Assembly (NCBI GenBank): GCA_020048595.1
Contig: JAIFMH010000195.1
Span: 1-10,215 of the forward strand
DNA: 10,215 nucleotides
Direction of reading: 5' to 3'
From: Bacteroidota bacterium
GTDB taxonomy: Bacteria; Bacteroidota; Bacteroidia; Bacteroidales; UBA4417
In this document: in pieces, positions 1 to 8,047 of the stretch
How positions within the stretch are numbered: the stretch's first letter is position 1
Layout of the letters: each line of letters begins with the position of its first letter
Notes under the pieces: generated by a model
Told to the model about the DNA's origin: nothing
The model's input: only the letters and a program-made list of their open reading frames with translations
Databases searched by the model: none
Made by a program: the position numbers and the translations under genes

Positions 1-2309
1 TGGCTCTTGAACACAATCCATTGTCATCGTACGATTATGCTGTTTTTAATAATAAAATAGCATCAATGTACGGATTGTCAGTTCTACCCTGGAGCGATGA
101 GGCTATCAAAAAATTTAAGGATGGATCTGATCCAGTCAATTATCCAAATACAGATTGGATGGATTTAACCGTTGGAGTTGCTCCTTCGCAAAAACATAAT
201 TTAAGCGTTTCAGGCACTGAAAAATCAATCAAGTACATGTTTTCGTTGTCCTTGCAGGAACAACAAAGTATGTATAAAGAGCCTGATGTATTTAAATTAC
301 AGAACTATTCGGTGTTATCAAAAATTACCAAGGATTTCGGAAAGTCAGGATTGAAATTTGACTTTACATTCAGGGGATCAGTTCAAAATCACAACTTTGT
401 GCCCTATTCTTCATGGGCAATTTTTGGACATGCGACCAATAACCTGCCTTATAAAAGAGCTTACGATGATAAAGGAAGGTACATGCAGGTTAATGGGTTT
501 AATAACCCGGTTTACGAAATTAGCGGAGATAACGGATACGACAATTATAAAGGCAGGAATTTTAATGGCATTGCAAAGTTTACCTGGGATGTACCATTTG
601 TAAAAGGATTGCAGTTCGGCGTACTTGGTAATCAAACACTGAATTTTTTGGCACAAAAAACATGGAAGGCTCAGCAACCGGTATATAATGATGCTGGTGT
701 AGCTCAGCCAACTCCTCCTATTGAATTAACTGAAAATAATACGAATATGAGTGAATATCTCGTTCAAACCTATGTTAATTACAAAAGAGAATTGGGAGAT
801 CATAATGTAGATGCCTCTTTGTATTATGAACAAAGTGAGTTCTATAGTAATTATTTGAATGCACGCAGAGAGGCATTTATTTCTGATGCTGTTGACCAAA
901 TGTTTGCCGGACCGAATGTGAATCTTTCTAACTCGGGTTCTGCCTCAGAAGGTGCCCGTATGGGTCTAATAGGTCGTTTATCATACGATTACAAAGATAA
1001 ATACCTTTTTGAACATGCATTTAGGTATGATGGTTCTGATCGTTTCCGTAAAGGCGACCGATTTGGATATTTCCCGTCATTAAGCGTTGGTTGGAGGTTC
1101 TCCGAAGAAGACTTCTTTAAATCGCTGGTTCCCGAATCTATCGTTAATGATGCGAAAATTAGATTGTCGTATGGAGAATCAGGTAGAGACGATATTGCAC
1201 GTCACGCTTTTTTAGCAACATTTCAACCAGTTGATAAAAGATTCTTTATTGGTGATCAGTGGGTAACTGGATATAGGGACAATGGTTTACCTGCCGGTGA
1301 TATTACCTGGTACACACAAAAAAGTTATAATGCAGGTTTGGAAACCAGCATGCTCGATAGTAAGCTAAAAGCAAGCATCGACGCATTTTATTACAGAACC
1401 TCAGGTCATTTAGGTGCACCAAGAAACATTTATTCAACTCCGTTAGGAACAGCTTTGCCTCAAATAAACAAGGGTGCCGAACGTAGAGGAGGTTATGAAT
1501 TCAATACAAGCTGGAACGAGAAAAGGGGAGATTTTGAATATAGTATTGGTTTTAATTTAACTCATTATGAAAGTTTTTGGGAACTTAATCCTGGTGAATC
1601 AGAATCTACATTGAAAGATCCAAGAATCAGATCTACCTATGAATCAAATTATACTACCACAGGGTATAAAAATGATGGATTTTTTGCTTCAAATAATGAC
1701 ATTTTAAATAGTCCGCAGCGAACTGGAATGGTTGAGCTTTTGCCGGGCGATATTAAATTTGTTGATCTTAATGGTGATGGATTAATTGACGGTAACGATC
1801 AAACCCGTTTAGGAATTGGCAGTTTTCCTGATTTCTATTATGGTTTTAACCTGAATGCCTCTTATAAAGGTTTCTATATGTCTGCAGTTATTCAGGGAGC
1901 AACAAATTACGATATGTGGTTAGGTGGACGCTATTCTTATGAAAGCGGTTCGGAAACTCTTACACAACAAAACCAAACCGATGTTTGGACTCCTGAAAAC
2001 ACAGGGGCAAGATTTCCAAGAGTAAACCTTTCAGGCACCCGTTCGCAAAACACCGGAGTTCGTTCTGAAGTGTTTAAAATTAACATGGCTTATGTCAGGT
2101 TAAAAAATGTTGAAATTGGGTATAACATCAAGAAGGAATGGCTTAATCGTGTTAAGATTTCTGAAGCACGTGTCTTTGTTGGAGGATCTAACCTTTTAAC
2201 TCATGCGCCAGGAGCACTTGGGATGCATGATCCGGAAACAGGAGATGCAGCAAATTATGCTTACCCTGTTGAGAAGATGTATTCTTTTGGCGTAAATCTT
2301 AATTTTTAA
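1..2309 (+). CDS. SusC/RagA-family TonB-dependent outer-membrane transporter, 5'-truncated
   Basis: Outer-membrane transporter that imports glycan oligosaccharides into the periplasm using TonB energy, acting with the SusD protein encoded next. The reading frame is open to the window edge (first full codon at base 3), giving 768 residues before TAA; complete family members are usually about 1,000 residues, so the signal peptide, carboxypeptidase-like domain and most of the plug are missing. A TTG at base 21 could be read as a start but lies inside the protein. Seen: the plug-to-barrel region with DWMDL and HNLSVSG (near residues 50-70), a barrel segment with RYDGSDRF and FPSLSVGWRFSEEDFF (near 345-375), an Asp-rich DLNGDGLIDGND loop (codons 1764-1799) and a C-terminal YSFGVNLNF ending in Phe, as expected for a beta-barrel recognised by the BAM machinery. 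Followed after 18 nt by susD, almost certainly in the same operon. Substrate cannot be read from the sequence. Confidence 0.95.
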   Translation, partial: ALEHNPLSSYDYAVFNNKIASMYGLSVLPWSDEAIKKFKDGSDPVNYPNTDWMDLTVGVAPSQKHNLSVSGTEKSIKYMFSLSLQEQQSMYKEPDVFKLQNYSVLSKITKDFGKSGLKFDFTFRGSVQNHNFVPYSSWAIFGHATNNLPYKRAYDDKGRYMQVNGFNNPVYEISGDNGYDNYKGRNFNGIAKFTWDVPFVKGLQFGVLGNQTLNFLAQKTWKAQQPVYNDAGVAQPTPPIELTENNTNMSEYLVQTYVNYKRELGDHNVDASLYYEQSEFYSNYLNARREAFISDAVDQMFAGPNVNLSNSGSASEGARMGLIGRLSYDYKDKYLFEHAFRYDGSDRFRKGDRFGYFPSLSVGWRFSEEDFFKSLVPESIVNDAKIRLSYGESGRDDIARHAFLATFQPVDKRFFIGDQWVTGYRDNGLPAGDITWYTQKSYNAGLETSMLDSKLKASIDAFYYRTSGHLGAPRNIYSTPLGTALPQINKGAERRGGYEFNTSWNEKRGDFEYSIGFNLTHYESFWELNPGESESTLKDPRIRSTYESNYTTTGYKNDGFFASNNDILNSPQRTGMVELLPGDIKFVDLNGDGLIDGNDQTRLGIGSFPDFYYGFNLNASYKGFYMSAVIQGATNYDMWLGGRYSYESGSETLTQQNQTDVWTPENTGARFPRVNLSGTRSQNTGVRSEVFKINMAYVRLKNVEIGYNIKKEWLNRVKISEARVFVGGSNLLTHAPGALGMHDPETGDAANYAYPVEKMYSFGVNLNF

Positions 2310-2327
2310 CTAAAAAATTGAAGAGAA

Positions 2328-4073
2328 ATGAAATTAATAAGAAATTTAATTGTAATTGTTGTTTTCGTTATTACAACATTTAGTTGTAGTGAAGACATAC
2401 TGGATAAAAAGCCCCTTGATAAAGTTTCAAGTGCTGATGTTTGGGAAAGCAGAGGGTTGATAGAAGCTTATTTGTCTGATGTGTACGCGCAAATTATTCC
2501 GATGTACAGTTGGGTAAGTGATACCGAAGATGACTGGACCGATGATATGCATACTGATAATCGTCGTGCTGTTACGCAGGAAACATTTGACAAATTTTTT
2601 GATGCTGGTTGGAATCAATATGGAAAAATACGGCTTTGCAACCAGGCTATTGAAGGAATGACTGCAACTACAGCACTGGGTGATCAAGAGAAAATGGAAC
2701 TTATTGGTGAGGCAAAAATGCTTCGTGGGATGGTATATTATTGGTTGGCCGTTCGCTTTGGTGGTGTTATGAAAGTTGATAAGGTTTTAACACCAACCGA
2801 TAGTTTAAAATTGACCAGGGCCTCAGAAAGTGAAATTTATGATTTTATTATCGAGGATTTAACTTTTGCCAAGAACAATATGCCTGATGTAAAGAAAAAA
2901 GGTCGCTTAAACAAAGCCGCAGCACATGCCTTTTTAATTAGAGCTTTATTACAGGCAAAACGTTACGACAAGGTGGTTGCTGAAGGAAATGATTTTATCG
3001 TTGCAAAAACCAATTACGGGTATAAAATAGATCCCGATTTTGCTGGCATTTTCAATGATTACAATAAGGGAACCAACTCTTCGGAAGTAATATTTATGAG
3101 ATACGGGACAAAAACCGGATTTCCGGATATGATGTCTAGTCCGATGCAATGGAGGTTACCATTGTCAACAGGAGAGGGTGATATAAAAGGTACAATTAAA
3201 GATTTCAAACCAAACTTATACGGTTGGGCCATGTGGTATCCAACACAAGACCTTGTTGATGCTTTTCTTATGGTAGATGAAGACGGAACAGCTAAAAACT
3301 GGTGGGAAACAACTTATTGGCAAAAGAATAAAAATAATGGTAAGCTTGCCGATCAGTTTATGTATAAAAACCGTGATAAACGTTTTTACTCATCAATAAT
3401 TTACGATGGTTGTATTTACCTGGGCGATACTATTAATATAAGACCTCCATTCTGGGCATACAGGAAACAAATGGACCGAAAGCTGCACCGTGCAATGACT
3501 GGTTATACGATTCGAAAAGGTATGTATAACAATGTTATTGACTGGTCGTGGCCACCGCCAGCAGTCGATTATCACTGGCCATTGATCAGGCTTTCTGAAG
3601 TTTACCTGAACTATGCAGAAGGACTTATTCGTACAAATAAAAGTGCAGATGCATTGCCATATATTAATGCGACCCGCACTACTCATGGTGGACTTCCTGC
3701 TTTAGCATCAACAGCCAATATCCTTAAAGATTACAAGCGCGAAAGACGTTGTGAACTGGCATTTGAAATGTTAAGGTATTGGGATCTGATCAGATGGGCC
3801 GAAACAGAAAGTTTAAGTACAGTCCCCGAATTGAATGTGGATCCAACCTATATTGACATAAGCGGTGATGGTTCAAAATATTGTATTTTGACTGTAAATG
3901 GGAAGTTCGTAAGTGGAGACCTTGACCATTACAATTCGTTGGAAAGTAAAGTTTATAATTTTGGTCCAACTTTTCCGGAAAGGGTATTTACTAAAAAACG
4001 TTTCCGTTTTCCGGTACCTCAAAAGGAGATTCTCGAAAATAAAAACTTAACACAAAATCCAGGTTGGGAATAA
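2328..4073 (+). CDS. SusD/RagB-family glycan-binding lipoprotein
   Basis: Surface lipoprotein that caps the SusC barrel and binds the glycan to be imported. The 581-residue product has a short basic N-terminus, a hydrophobic run and a Cys at residue 20 (ITTFSC) followed by SEDILDKKPLDKVS, the typical start of mature SusD proteins; the Phe at -2 is an imperfect lipobox but common enough in this group. The N-terminal half shows the helical SusD pattern (ESRGLIEAYLSDVYAQI, then GEAKMLRGMVYYWLAVRFGG near 125-145). The C-terminal half contains RLSEVYLNYAEG and RRCELAFEMLRYWDLIRW, and it ends in RFRFPVPQKEIL and NLTQNPGWE, the classic family terminus. Length is in the usual 450-600 range, so the gene appears complete. 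The start is chosen because it directly precedes the signal sequence and lies 18 nt after susC. Ligand specificity is not predictable here. Confidence 0.96.
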   Translation: MKLIRNLIVIVVFVITTFSCSEDILDKKPLDKVSSADVWESRGLIEAYLSDVYAQIIPMYSWVSDTEDDWTDDMHTDNRRAVTQETFDKFFDAGWNQYGKIRLCNQAIEGMTATTALGDQEKMELIGEAKMLRGMVYYWLAVRFGGVMKVDKVLTPTDSLKLTRASESEIYDFIIEDLTFAKNNMPDVKKKGRLNKAAAHAFLIRALLQAKRYDKVVAEGNDFIVAKTNYGYKIDPDFAGIFNDYNKGTNSSEVIFMRYGTKTGFPDMMSSPMQWRLPLSTGEGDIKGTIKDFKPNLYGWAMWYPTQDLVDAFLMVDEDGTAKNWWETTYWQKNKNNGKLADQFMYKNRDKRFYSSIIYDGCIYLGDTINIRPPFWAYRKQMDRKLHRAMTGYTIRKGMYNNVIDWSWPPPAVDYHWPLIRLSEVYLNYAEGLIRTNKSADALPYINATRTTHGGLPALASTANILKDYKRERRCELAFEMLRYWDLIRWAETESLSTVPELNVDPTYIDISGDGSKYCILTVNGKFVSGDLDHYNSLESKVYNFGPTFPERVFTKKRFRFPVPQKEILENKNLTQNPGWE

Positions 4074-4178
4074 TTTTAAAACGAGTAAAATGAAACGAGC
4101 CATGATAATTAATTTTCGCACTGGGAAATGATTATTGGCGAGTTCCATATGGCAATTAAAAAACAAATTATTAGACAT

Positions 4179-4643
4179 ATGAAAAAGACATTAATATATT
4201 TATTCACAGTTTTGATTACCGCATTCGTCTTTAGTTCCTGTAGAATGGGATTGGATGAATTGCCGGTATTTCAGGATGCCAAGATGACTAATTTTTGGCT
4301 CGAACACAGGGAAGTCGTAAAAAAAACATATGCTAACGGGCAACAGTACGAAGTAGTAGTTTTTACTGACATCAAAGCAGCCTGCACTTTTAGTATTGTT
4401 AGCGAAACAGCAGAAATGGCAGATTGTAAGGTTACAATCAACAAAGCGAAAGTTACCAAAACAATCGATTTGGCTAATATTGTTGGTAAAGCAACAATTT
4501 CTACAGCTGCTAGTGTTCAGCCTGTTGCTTCTTCACCCATGCTGGGAGTTCCCGGCAATTTTAGCAGTCAGGTTTCATATCTTGTAACTGCGGCTGATAA
4601 TAAAACTGTAAAAACATACAAGATTACAGTAGTTCTGCAATAA
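4179..4643 (+). CDS. Small DUF5018-like lipoprotein, putative accessory surface glycan-binding protein
   Basis: A 154-residue predicted lipoprotein. The ATG at 4179 is preferred over the in-frame ATG at 4128 because it opens directly into a standard signal peptide (MKKTLIYLF, hydrophobic run, then FSSC with the lipid-anchor Cys at residue 21); the earlier start would place 17 polar residues in front. After the Cys, the mature part looks like one beta-rich Ig-like domain. The C-terminal motif GNFSSQVSYLVTAADNKT followed by VKTYKITVV matches the repeat type seen in DUF5018 and related Bacteroidota lipoproteins encoded beside SusCD pairs. It lies 105 nt downstream of susD and before a strong terminator, so it probably belongs to the same operon. 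A role as an extra surface glycan-binding subunit is inferred from position and domain type; no binding residues can be named. It is unusually short compared with multi-domain SusE/SusF-type proteins. Confidence 0.8.
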   Translation: MKKTLIYLFTVLITAFVFSSCRMGLDELPVFQDAKMTNFWLEHREVVKKTYANGQQYEVVVFTDIKAACTFSIVSETAEMADCKVTINKAKVTKTIDLANIVGKATISTAASVQPVASSPMLGVPGNFSSQVSYLVTAADNKTVKTYKITVVLQ

Positions 4644-4652
4644 CCTTTCGCG

Positions 4653-4670
4653 TAAAATAGGTTTATTTTA
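4653..4670 (+). other. A/T-only 7-bp hairpin ahead of the terminator
   Basis: TAAAATA (4653-4659) and TATTTTA (4664-4670) pair perfectly around a GGTT loop, 9 nt after the lipoprotein stop codon. The stem has no G:C pairs and would be weak. It may simply reflect A+T richness, or may help protect the mRNA 3' end next to the stronger hairpin that follows. Confidence 0.35.
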
Positions 4671-4673
4671 ATG

Positions 4674-4705
4674 ATAATGGGCGACTTCGGTTGCCCATTA
4701 TTTTT
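4674..4705 (+). terminator. Rho-independent terminator with TTCG tetraloop
   Basis: ATAATGGGCGAC (4674-4685) pairs over 12 bp, with one G:U wobble, with GTTGCCCATTAT (4690-4701). The loop is TTCG closed by a C:G pair, an exceptionally stable RNA tetraloop, and a T run at 4701-4705 follows. The G:C core (GGGC/GCCC) plus the T tract is textbook for intrinsic termination. It starts 30 nt after the small lipoprotein gene and 51 nt before the esterase start, so it separates the susCD-lipoprotein transcript from the enzyme genes. Confidence 0.9.
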
Positions 4706-4723
4706 ACTATATTCATAATTTCT

Positions 4724-4731
4724 GAAATTTG
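4724..4731 (+). promoter_or_regulatory. Possible Bacteroidota -7 promoter element
   Basis: GAAATTTG matches 7 of 8 positions of the Bacteroidota -7 consensus TAnnTTTG and ends 24 nt before the esterase ATG. The expected -33 TTTG box is not clear: only a T-rich stretch lies near 4699-4705, overlapping the terminator tail. The need for a promoter here is inferred mainly from the strong terminator just upstream; the motif itself could occur by chance in A+T-rich DNA. Confidence 0.3.
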
Positions 4732-4755
4732 TAAATCCTCACAGATACTCTATTC

Positions 4756-5568
4756 ATGAAACAAAAGCAATATATCATTTTAGTCTGTTTGCTTCTGGTT
4801 GTTGCCAAAACAGTTTGCGGACAAGCAGTTCAGCAAGAGATTAAAAATGATCGTTTGGTGATGGACAAAAAACTACTGCATTCAGATAGTACTGCGATCA
4901 TTTTAACATTTGGTCAGTCGAATTCGGCTAATCATGGGCAAGGTAGTTACAATTGTCATAATCAGGTAATGAATTATTTTAACGGAGATCTGTATCAGGC
5001 AAAAGAACCACTTTTAGGCGCAAGTGGAAATGGGTGCAGCGTCTGGACCAGACTGGCCGATTTATTGATCGATCATCAACACTATAAAAATGTAATCATT
5101 ATCCCTATCGGAATTGGCTCGTCAACAGTTGAATGCTGGAGCGAGGGAAACTGCAACAAAAAGCTTCAGGAAGCATTGGAGTATATAAGAAATGATTCGA
5201 TCCGGGTTACGCACATCGTGTGGCACCAGGGTGAGTCCGATAACATAGAGAATACACCCAAAGAAACATACAAGAAAAAATTAGCTGAAGTTTTAAAGCA
5301 AATCAGGGCATTCAGGATTACGGCTCCTTTATACGTCTGTACCGCAACTTATCATCCTTCAATCACTCAAAAGTGGAATGGTATTGATACGGCAATTCAA
5401 AATGCCCAAAAGGAGTTTATCTTCGAAAACGAAGGAGTTTTACCTGGTCCAAATACCGACCTGATTGATTTGGCCGCCGACCGGTACGATGGAGTGCATT
5501 TTTCGGAGCGAGGGTTGGATAAATTTGCAAAAGAATTGTATAAATGTATAGCGATAAAAAAAGAATAG
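4756..5568 (+). CDS. Secreted SGNH/SASA-type carbohydrate esterase (acetylesterase)
   Basis: Predicted to remove acetyl groups from glycan chains in the periplasm or outside the cell. The 270-residue protein begins with a signal peptide (hydrophobic residues about 6-18, likely cut near VCGQ, residues 20-23). It then shows the SASA/CE6-like SGNH-hydrolase blocks: GQSNSANHG with the presumed nucleophile Ser55, GASGNG (88-93), an IGIGSSTVE segment (118-126), WHQGESD (156-162), and a C-terminal DGVHF supplying Asp245 and His248. All expected catalytic blocks are present and length fits a single-domain member. The family is often auto-named sialate O-acetylesterase, but in plant-glycan PULs members act on acetylated xylan, pectin or other polysaccharides, so the substrate is open. 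It is the first gene after a strong terminator and is followed 62 nt later by GH95, so it probably opens a second transcription unit. Cysteines at 67, 94, 127, 133 and 195 could form disulfides. Confidence 0.85.
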   Translation: MKQKQYIILVCLLLVVAKTVCGQAVQQEIKNDRLVMDKKLLHSDSTAIILTFGQSNSANHGQGSYNCHNQVMNYFNGDLYQAKEPLLGASGNGCSVWTRLADLLIDHQHYKNVIIIPIGIGSSTVECWSEGNCNKKLQEALEYIRNDSIRVTHIVWHQGESDNIENTPKETYKKKLAEVLKQIRAFRITAPLYVCTATYHPSITQKWNGIDTAIQNAQKEFIFENEGVLPGPNTDLIDLAADRYDGVHFSERGLDKFAKELYKCIAIKKE

Positions 5569-5630
5569 AATGCAGCATATAGTTTCCGGGAATAGTAGTA
5601 TTTTAAGACCAATATCAAACAATAGAAAAT

Positions 5631-8045
5631 ATGAGATCGATTTACGGCCTGCTTTTATTAACTCTGGCATCTTGTTTCGGGGGAGAGAATAAGGATAATA
5701 ACCTGAAATTGTGGTATAAACAACCCGCCAGCGCCTCTGTTCCTGACGATAAAAATGGTTGGAAGGATGATCCGGAATGGCTGAAGTCGTTGCCATTGGG
5801 AAACGGTTCACTGGGATTGATGGTTTTTGGCGATGTGAACCGCGAACGGATTCAGTTGAATGAAGAAAGTATGTGGTCGGGGAGTCCTGACGACAACGAC
5901 AATCCCGATGCTCCAAAGTATCAGGATAAAATCAGGCAATTGTTGTTTGAAGGAAAGTACAGGGAAGCCACGGAACTGACCAATAAAACGCAAATATGTA
6001 AGGGGGCTGGATCTGGTCATGGGAATGGGGCAAATGTTCCGTTTGGTTGTTTTCAGACATTGGGCGATTTATGGATTGACTGGGGAAAAAATACTGAATA
6101 TCAGGATTATTACCGCGAGTTGGATTTAAACAATGCCGTTGTACGTGTTCGCTATACGCAGGACGGGGTGAATTACACCCGCGAAATTTTTACCAGTTAT
6201 CCCGATCAGGTGATGGTAGCCAGGTTCACAGCCGATAAACCGGGGCAAATTTCCTTTTCATGCGCCATGAACCGTCCCGAAAGGTACCGTACTTTTTCAG
6301 AAGATAATCAACTGGTTATGGCTGGAGCCCTTTCGGACGGCAAAGGTGGTGATGGCCTCGAATACATGGCCCGCTTGAAAGCCATAAACAAAAACGGAAC
6401 GGTGGAATATTCCGACTCAACAATGTCTGTGAAAAATGCCGACGAGGTAGTTCTTCTTTTGTCGGCTTCAACCGATTATGTGCTGAAATACCCGGAATAC
6501 AAAGGGCGCGAGTATAAAAAAATCACCCTGCAAAATATTGAAAAGGCAAGTGAAAAAGACTACACAGAGCTGCTCAAGTCTCATACGTCCGATTATAGCC
6601 AATATTTTAACAGAGTGAGCATTAATCTGGGCAGCAATGCGAAAGATACAATGCCAACAGATCTTCGTGTCGGGCGTTTTAAAGAAACAAAGAACGATGC
6701 TCATTTGTATGAACTGATTTTTCAGTATGGCCGTTACCTGCTGATTTCGTCTTCCCGTCCGGGAACATTACCAGCCAATTTGCAAGGAATCTGGGCCAAT
6801 AAAATACAAACTCCCTGGAATGGTGATTACCATACTGACGTTAATATTGAAATGAATTACTGGCCTGCTGAAGTAACCAACCTTTCGGAAATGCACCTGC
6901 CCATGTTCGATCTGATTGCCTCGCTGGTTGAGCCGGGAAGTAAAACCGCGCAGGTACAATACCAATCGAAAGGCTGGGTGGTTCACCCAATTACCAATGT
7001 TTGGGGCTACACTTCGCCGGGCGAAAGCGCCAGTTGGGGAATGCACACCGGTGCTGCAGCATGGATTTGCCAGCACATTGGCGAACATTACCGCTTTACC
7101 GGCGATAAAGAATTTCTGAAGAAAATGTACCCCGTGCTGAAAGGGGCAGTCGAATTTTACATGGATTGGTTGGTTACCGACCCGAAAAGCGGCAAGCTGG
7201 TTTCCGGTCCAGCCGTATCTCCCGAAAACACATTCATTGCTCCCGATGGCAGTAAAAGCCAGATCAGCATGGGGCCAACCCATGATCAGCAGGTCATCTG
7301 GCAGTTGTTTGATGATTTTGCAATGGCATCGAAAGAACTCGCCGTGACCGATGATTTCACAGCCATTGTGGAGAAAGCCAAAAATCAATTGACCGGTCCA
7401 CAAATAGGATCCGATGGCCGGTTGATGGAATGGGCACAGGAATTTCCGGAAGAAGAGCCGGGACATCGTCATATTTCTCATTTATTTGCCGTTCATCCGG
7501 GATCGCAGATTAACCGTTTTCAAACTCCTGAATTAGCCGAAGCAGCCAGCAAGTCGATGGATTATCGTCTTGCAAACGGAGGTGGGCATACCGGATGGAG
7601 TGCATCATGGTTGGTGAGCCAGTACGCCAGGTTGCTTTCTGCTGAAAAAGCAAAGACAAGCCTTGACGTTGTTCTGGCAAAAAGCACTTCTCCTAATCTG
7701 TTTGGTTTGCACCCCCCTTTCCAGATGGATGCCAATTTTGGAACCACAGCTGCTATTGCAGAAATGCTGTTGCAAAGCCACGTGCTGGACAAGAATGGCC
7801 AATTCATCATCGATTTACTACCTGCTTTGCCCGAAGCATGGAAAGAGGGTGAAGTGAAAGGACTGGTTGCCCGCGGAGGTTTCGTAGTTGACATCAAATG
7901 GGAAAACAGCCAGTTGGTGGCTGTGAAAATTCAATCCAGACGAGGTGGAAGTTGCACGGTTAGCTACAAAGGCAACCGAATTGAACTGACCAATCTTAAA
8001 GCAGGCGAAAAATGTGAACTCAATGGACAATTAAAAATTCAGTAA
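5631..8045 (+). CDS. GH95 family lipoprotein glycosidase (alpha-L-fucosidase or alpha-L-galactosidase)
   Basis: Exo-acting inverting glycosidase expected to release terminal alpha-L-fucose (or L-galactose) from glycan side chains. The 804 residues match full-length GH95 enzymes. A lipobox (LASC, Cys15) suggests membrane anchoring. The N-terminal beta-domain carries LPLGNGSLGLMVFG (54-67) and QLNEESMWSG (75-84). The (alpha/alpha)6 catalytic domain carries NLQGIW, HTDVNIEMNYWPAE (401-414), SPEN with Glu532 as the likely general acid, and HPPFQMDANFG with Asp700; a beta-rich C-terminal domain completes the fold. Compared with Bifidobacterium bifidum AfcA (Asn421, Asn423, Glu566, Asp766), the second Asn is kept as Asn405 but the first is Asp403. 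His401 is retained; from memory this favours fucose, since a characterised GH95 L-galactosidase has Thr there. The stop is 2 nt from the GH51 start, so the two are probably translationally coupled. Base composition is more G+C rich than the Sus genes. Confidence 0.93.
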   Translation: MRSIYGLLLLTLASCFGGENKDNNLKLWYKQPASASVPDDKNGWKDDPEWLKSLPLGNGSLGLMVFGDVNRERIQLNEESMWSGSPDDNDNPDAPKYQDKIRQLLFEGKYREATELTNKTQICKGAGSGHGNGANVPFGCFQTLGDLWIDWGKNTEYQDYYRELDLNNAVVRVRYTQDGVNYTREIFTSYPDQVMVARFTADKPGQISFSCAMNRPERYRTFSEDNQLVMAGALSDGKGGDGLEYMARLKAINKNGTVEYSDSTMSVKNADEVVLLLSASTDYVLKYPEYKGREYKKITLQNIEKASEKDYTELLKSHTSDYSQYFNRVSINLGSNAKDTMPTDLRVGRFKETKNDAHLYELIFQYGRYLLISSSRPGTLPANLQGIWANKIQTPWNGDYHTDVNIEMNYWPAEVTNLSEMHLPMFDLIASLVEPGSKTAQVQYQSKGWVVHPITNVWGYTSPGESASWGMHTGAAAWICQHIGEHYRFTGDKEFLKKMYPVLKGAVEFYMDWLVTDPKSGKLVSGPAVSPENTFIAPDGSKSQISMGPTHDQQVIWQLFDDFAMASKELAVTDDFTAIVEKAKNQLTGPQIGSDGRLMEWAQEFPEEEPGHRHISHLFAVHPGSQINRFQTPELAEAASKSMDYRLANGGGHTGWSASWLVSQYARLLSAEKAKTSLDVVLAKSTSPNLFGLHPPFQMDANFGTTAAIAEMLLQSHVLDKNGQFIIDLLPALPEAWKEGEVKGLVARGGFVVDIKWENSQLVAVKIQSRRGGSCTVSYKGNRIELTNLKAGEKCELNGQLKIQ

Positions 8046-8047
8046 TC

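Noticed and set aside
21..23. TTG at base 21 as the true start of the SusC protein
   Set aside because: The frame is open upstream to the window edge and the sequence there is internal to the SusC plug domain; the gene is simply truncated.
4090..4131. A 13-codon open frame between susD and the lipoprotein gene, overlapping the ATG at 4128 as ATGA
   Set aside because: It is too short, has no recognisable leader-peptide features, and overlaps a start codon that is itself unlikely to be used.
4128..4178. Upstream in-frame ATG as the start of the small lipoprotein
   Set aside because: It would add 17 polar residues before a well-formed lipoprotein signal peptide that starts at 4179.
6768..7481. 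A 237-codon open frame on the - strand inside GH95
   Set aside because: It lies wholly within a gene with clear GH95 motifs, has no recognisable domain, and is expected by chance opposite a G+C-richer coding sequence.
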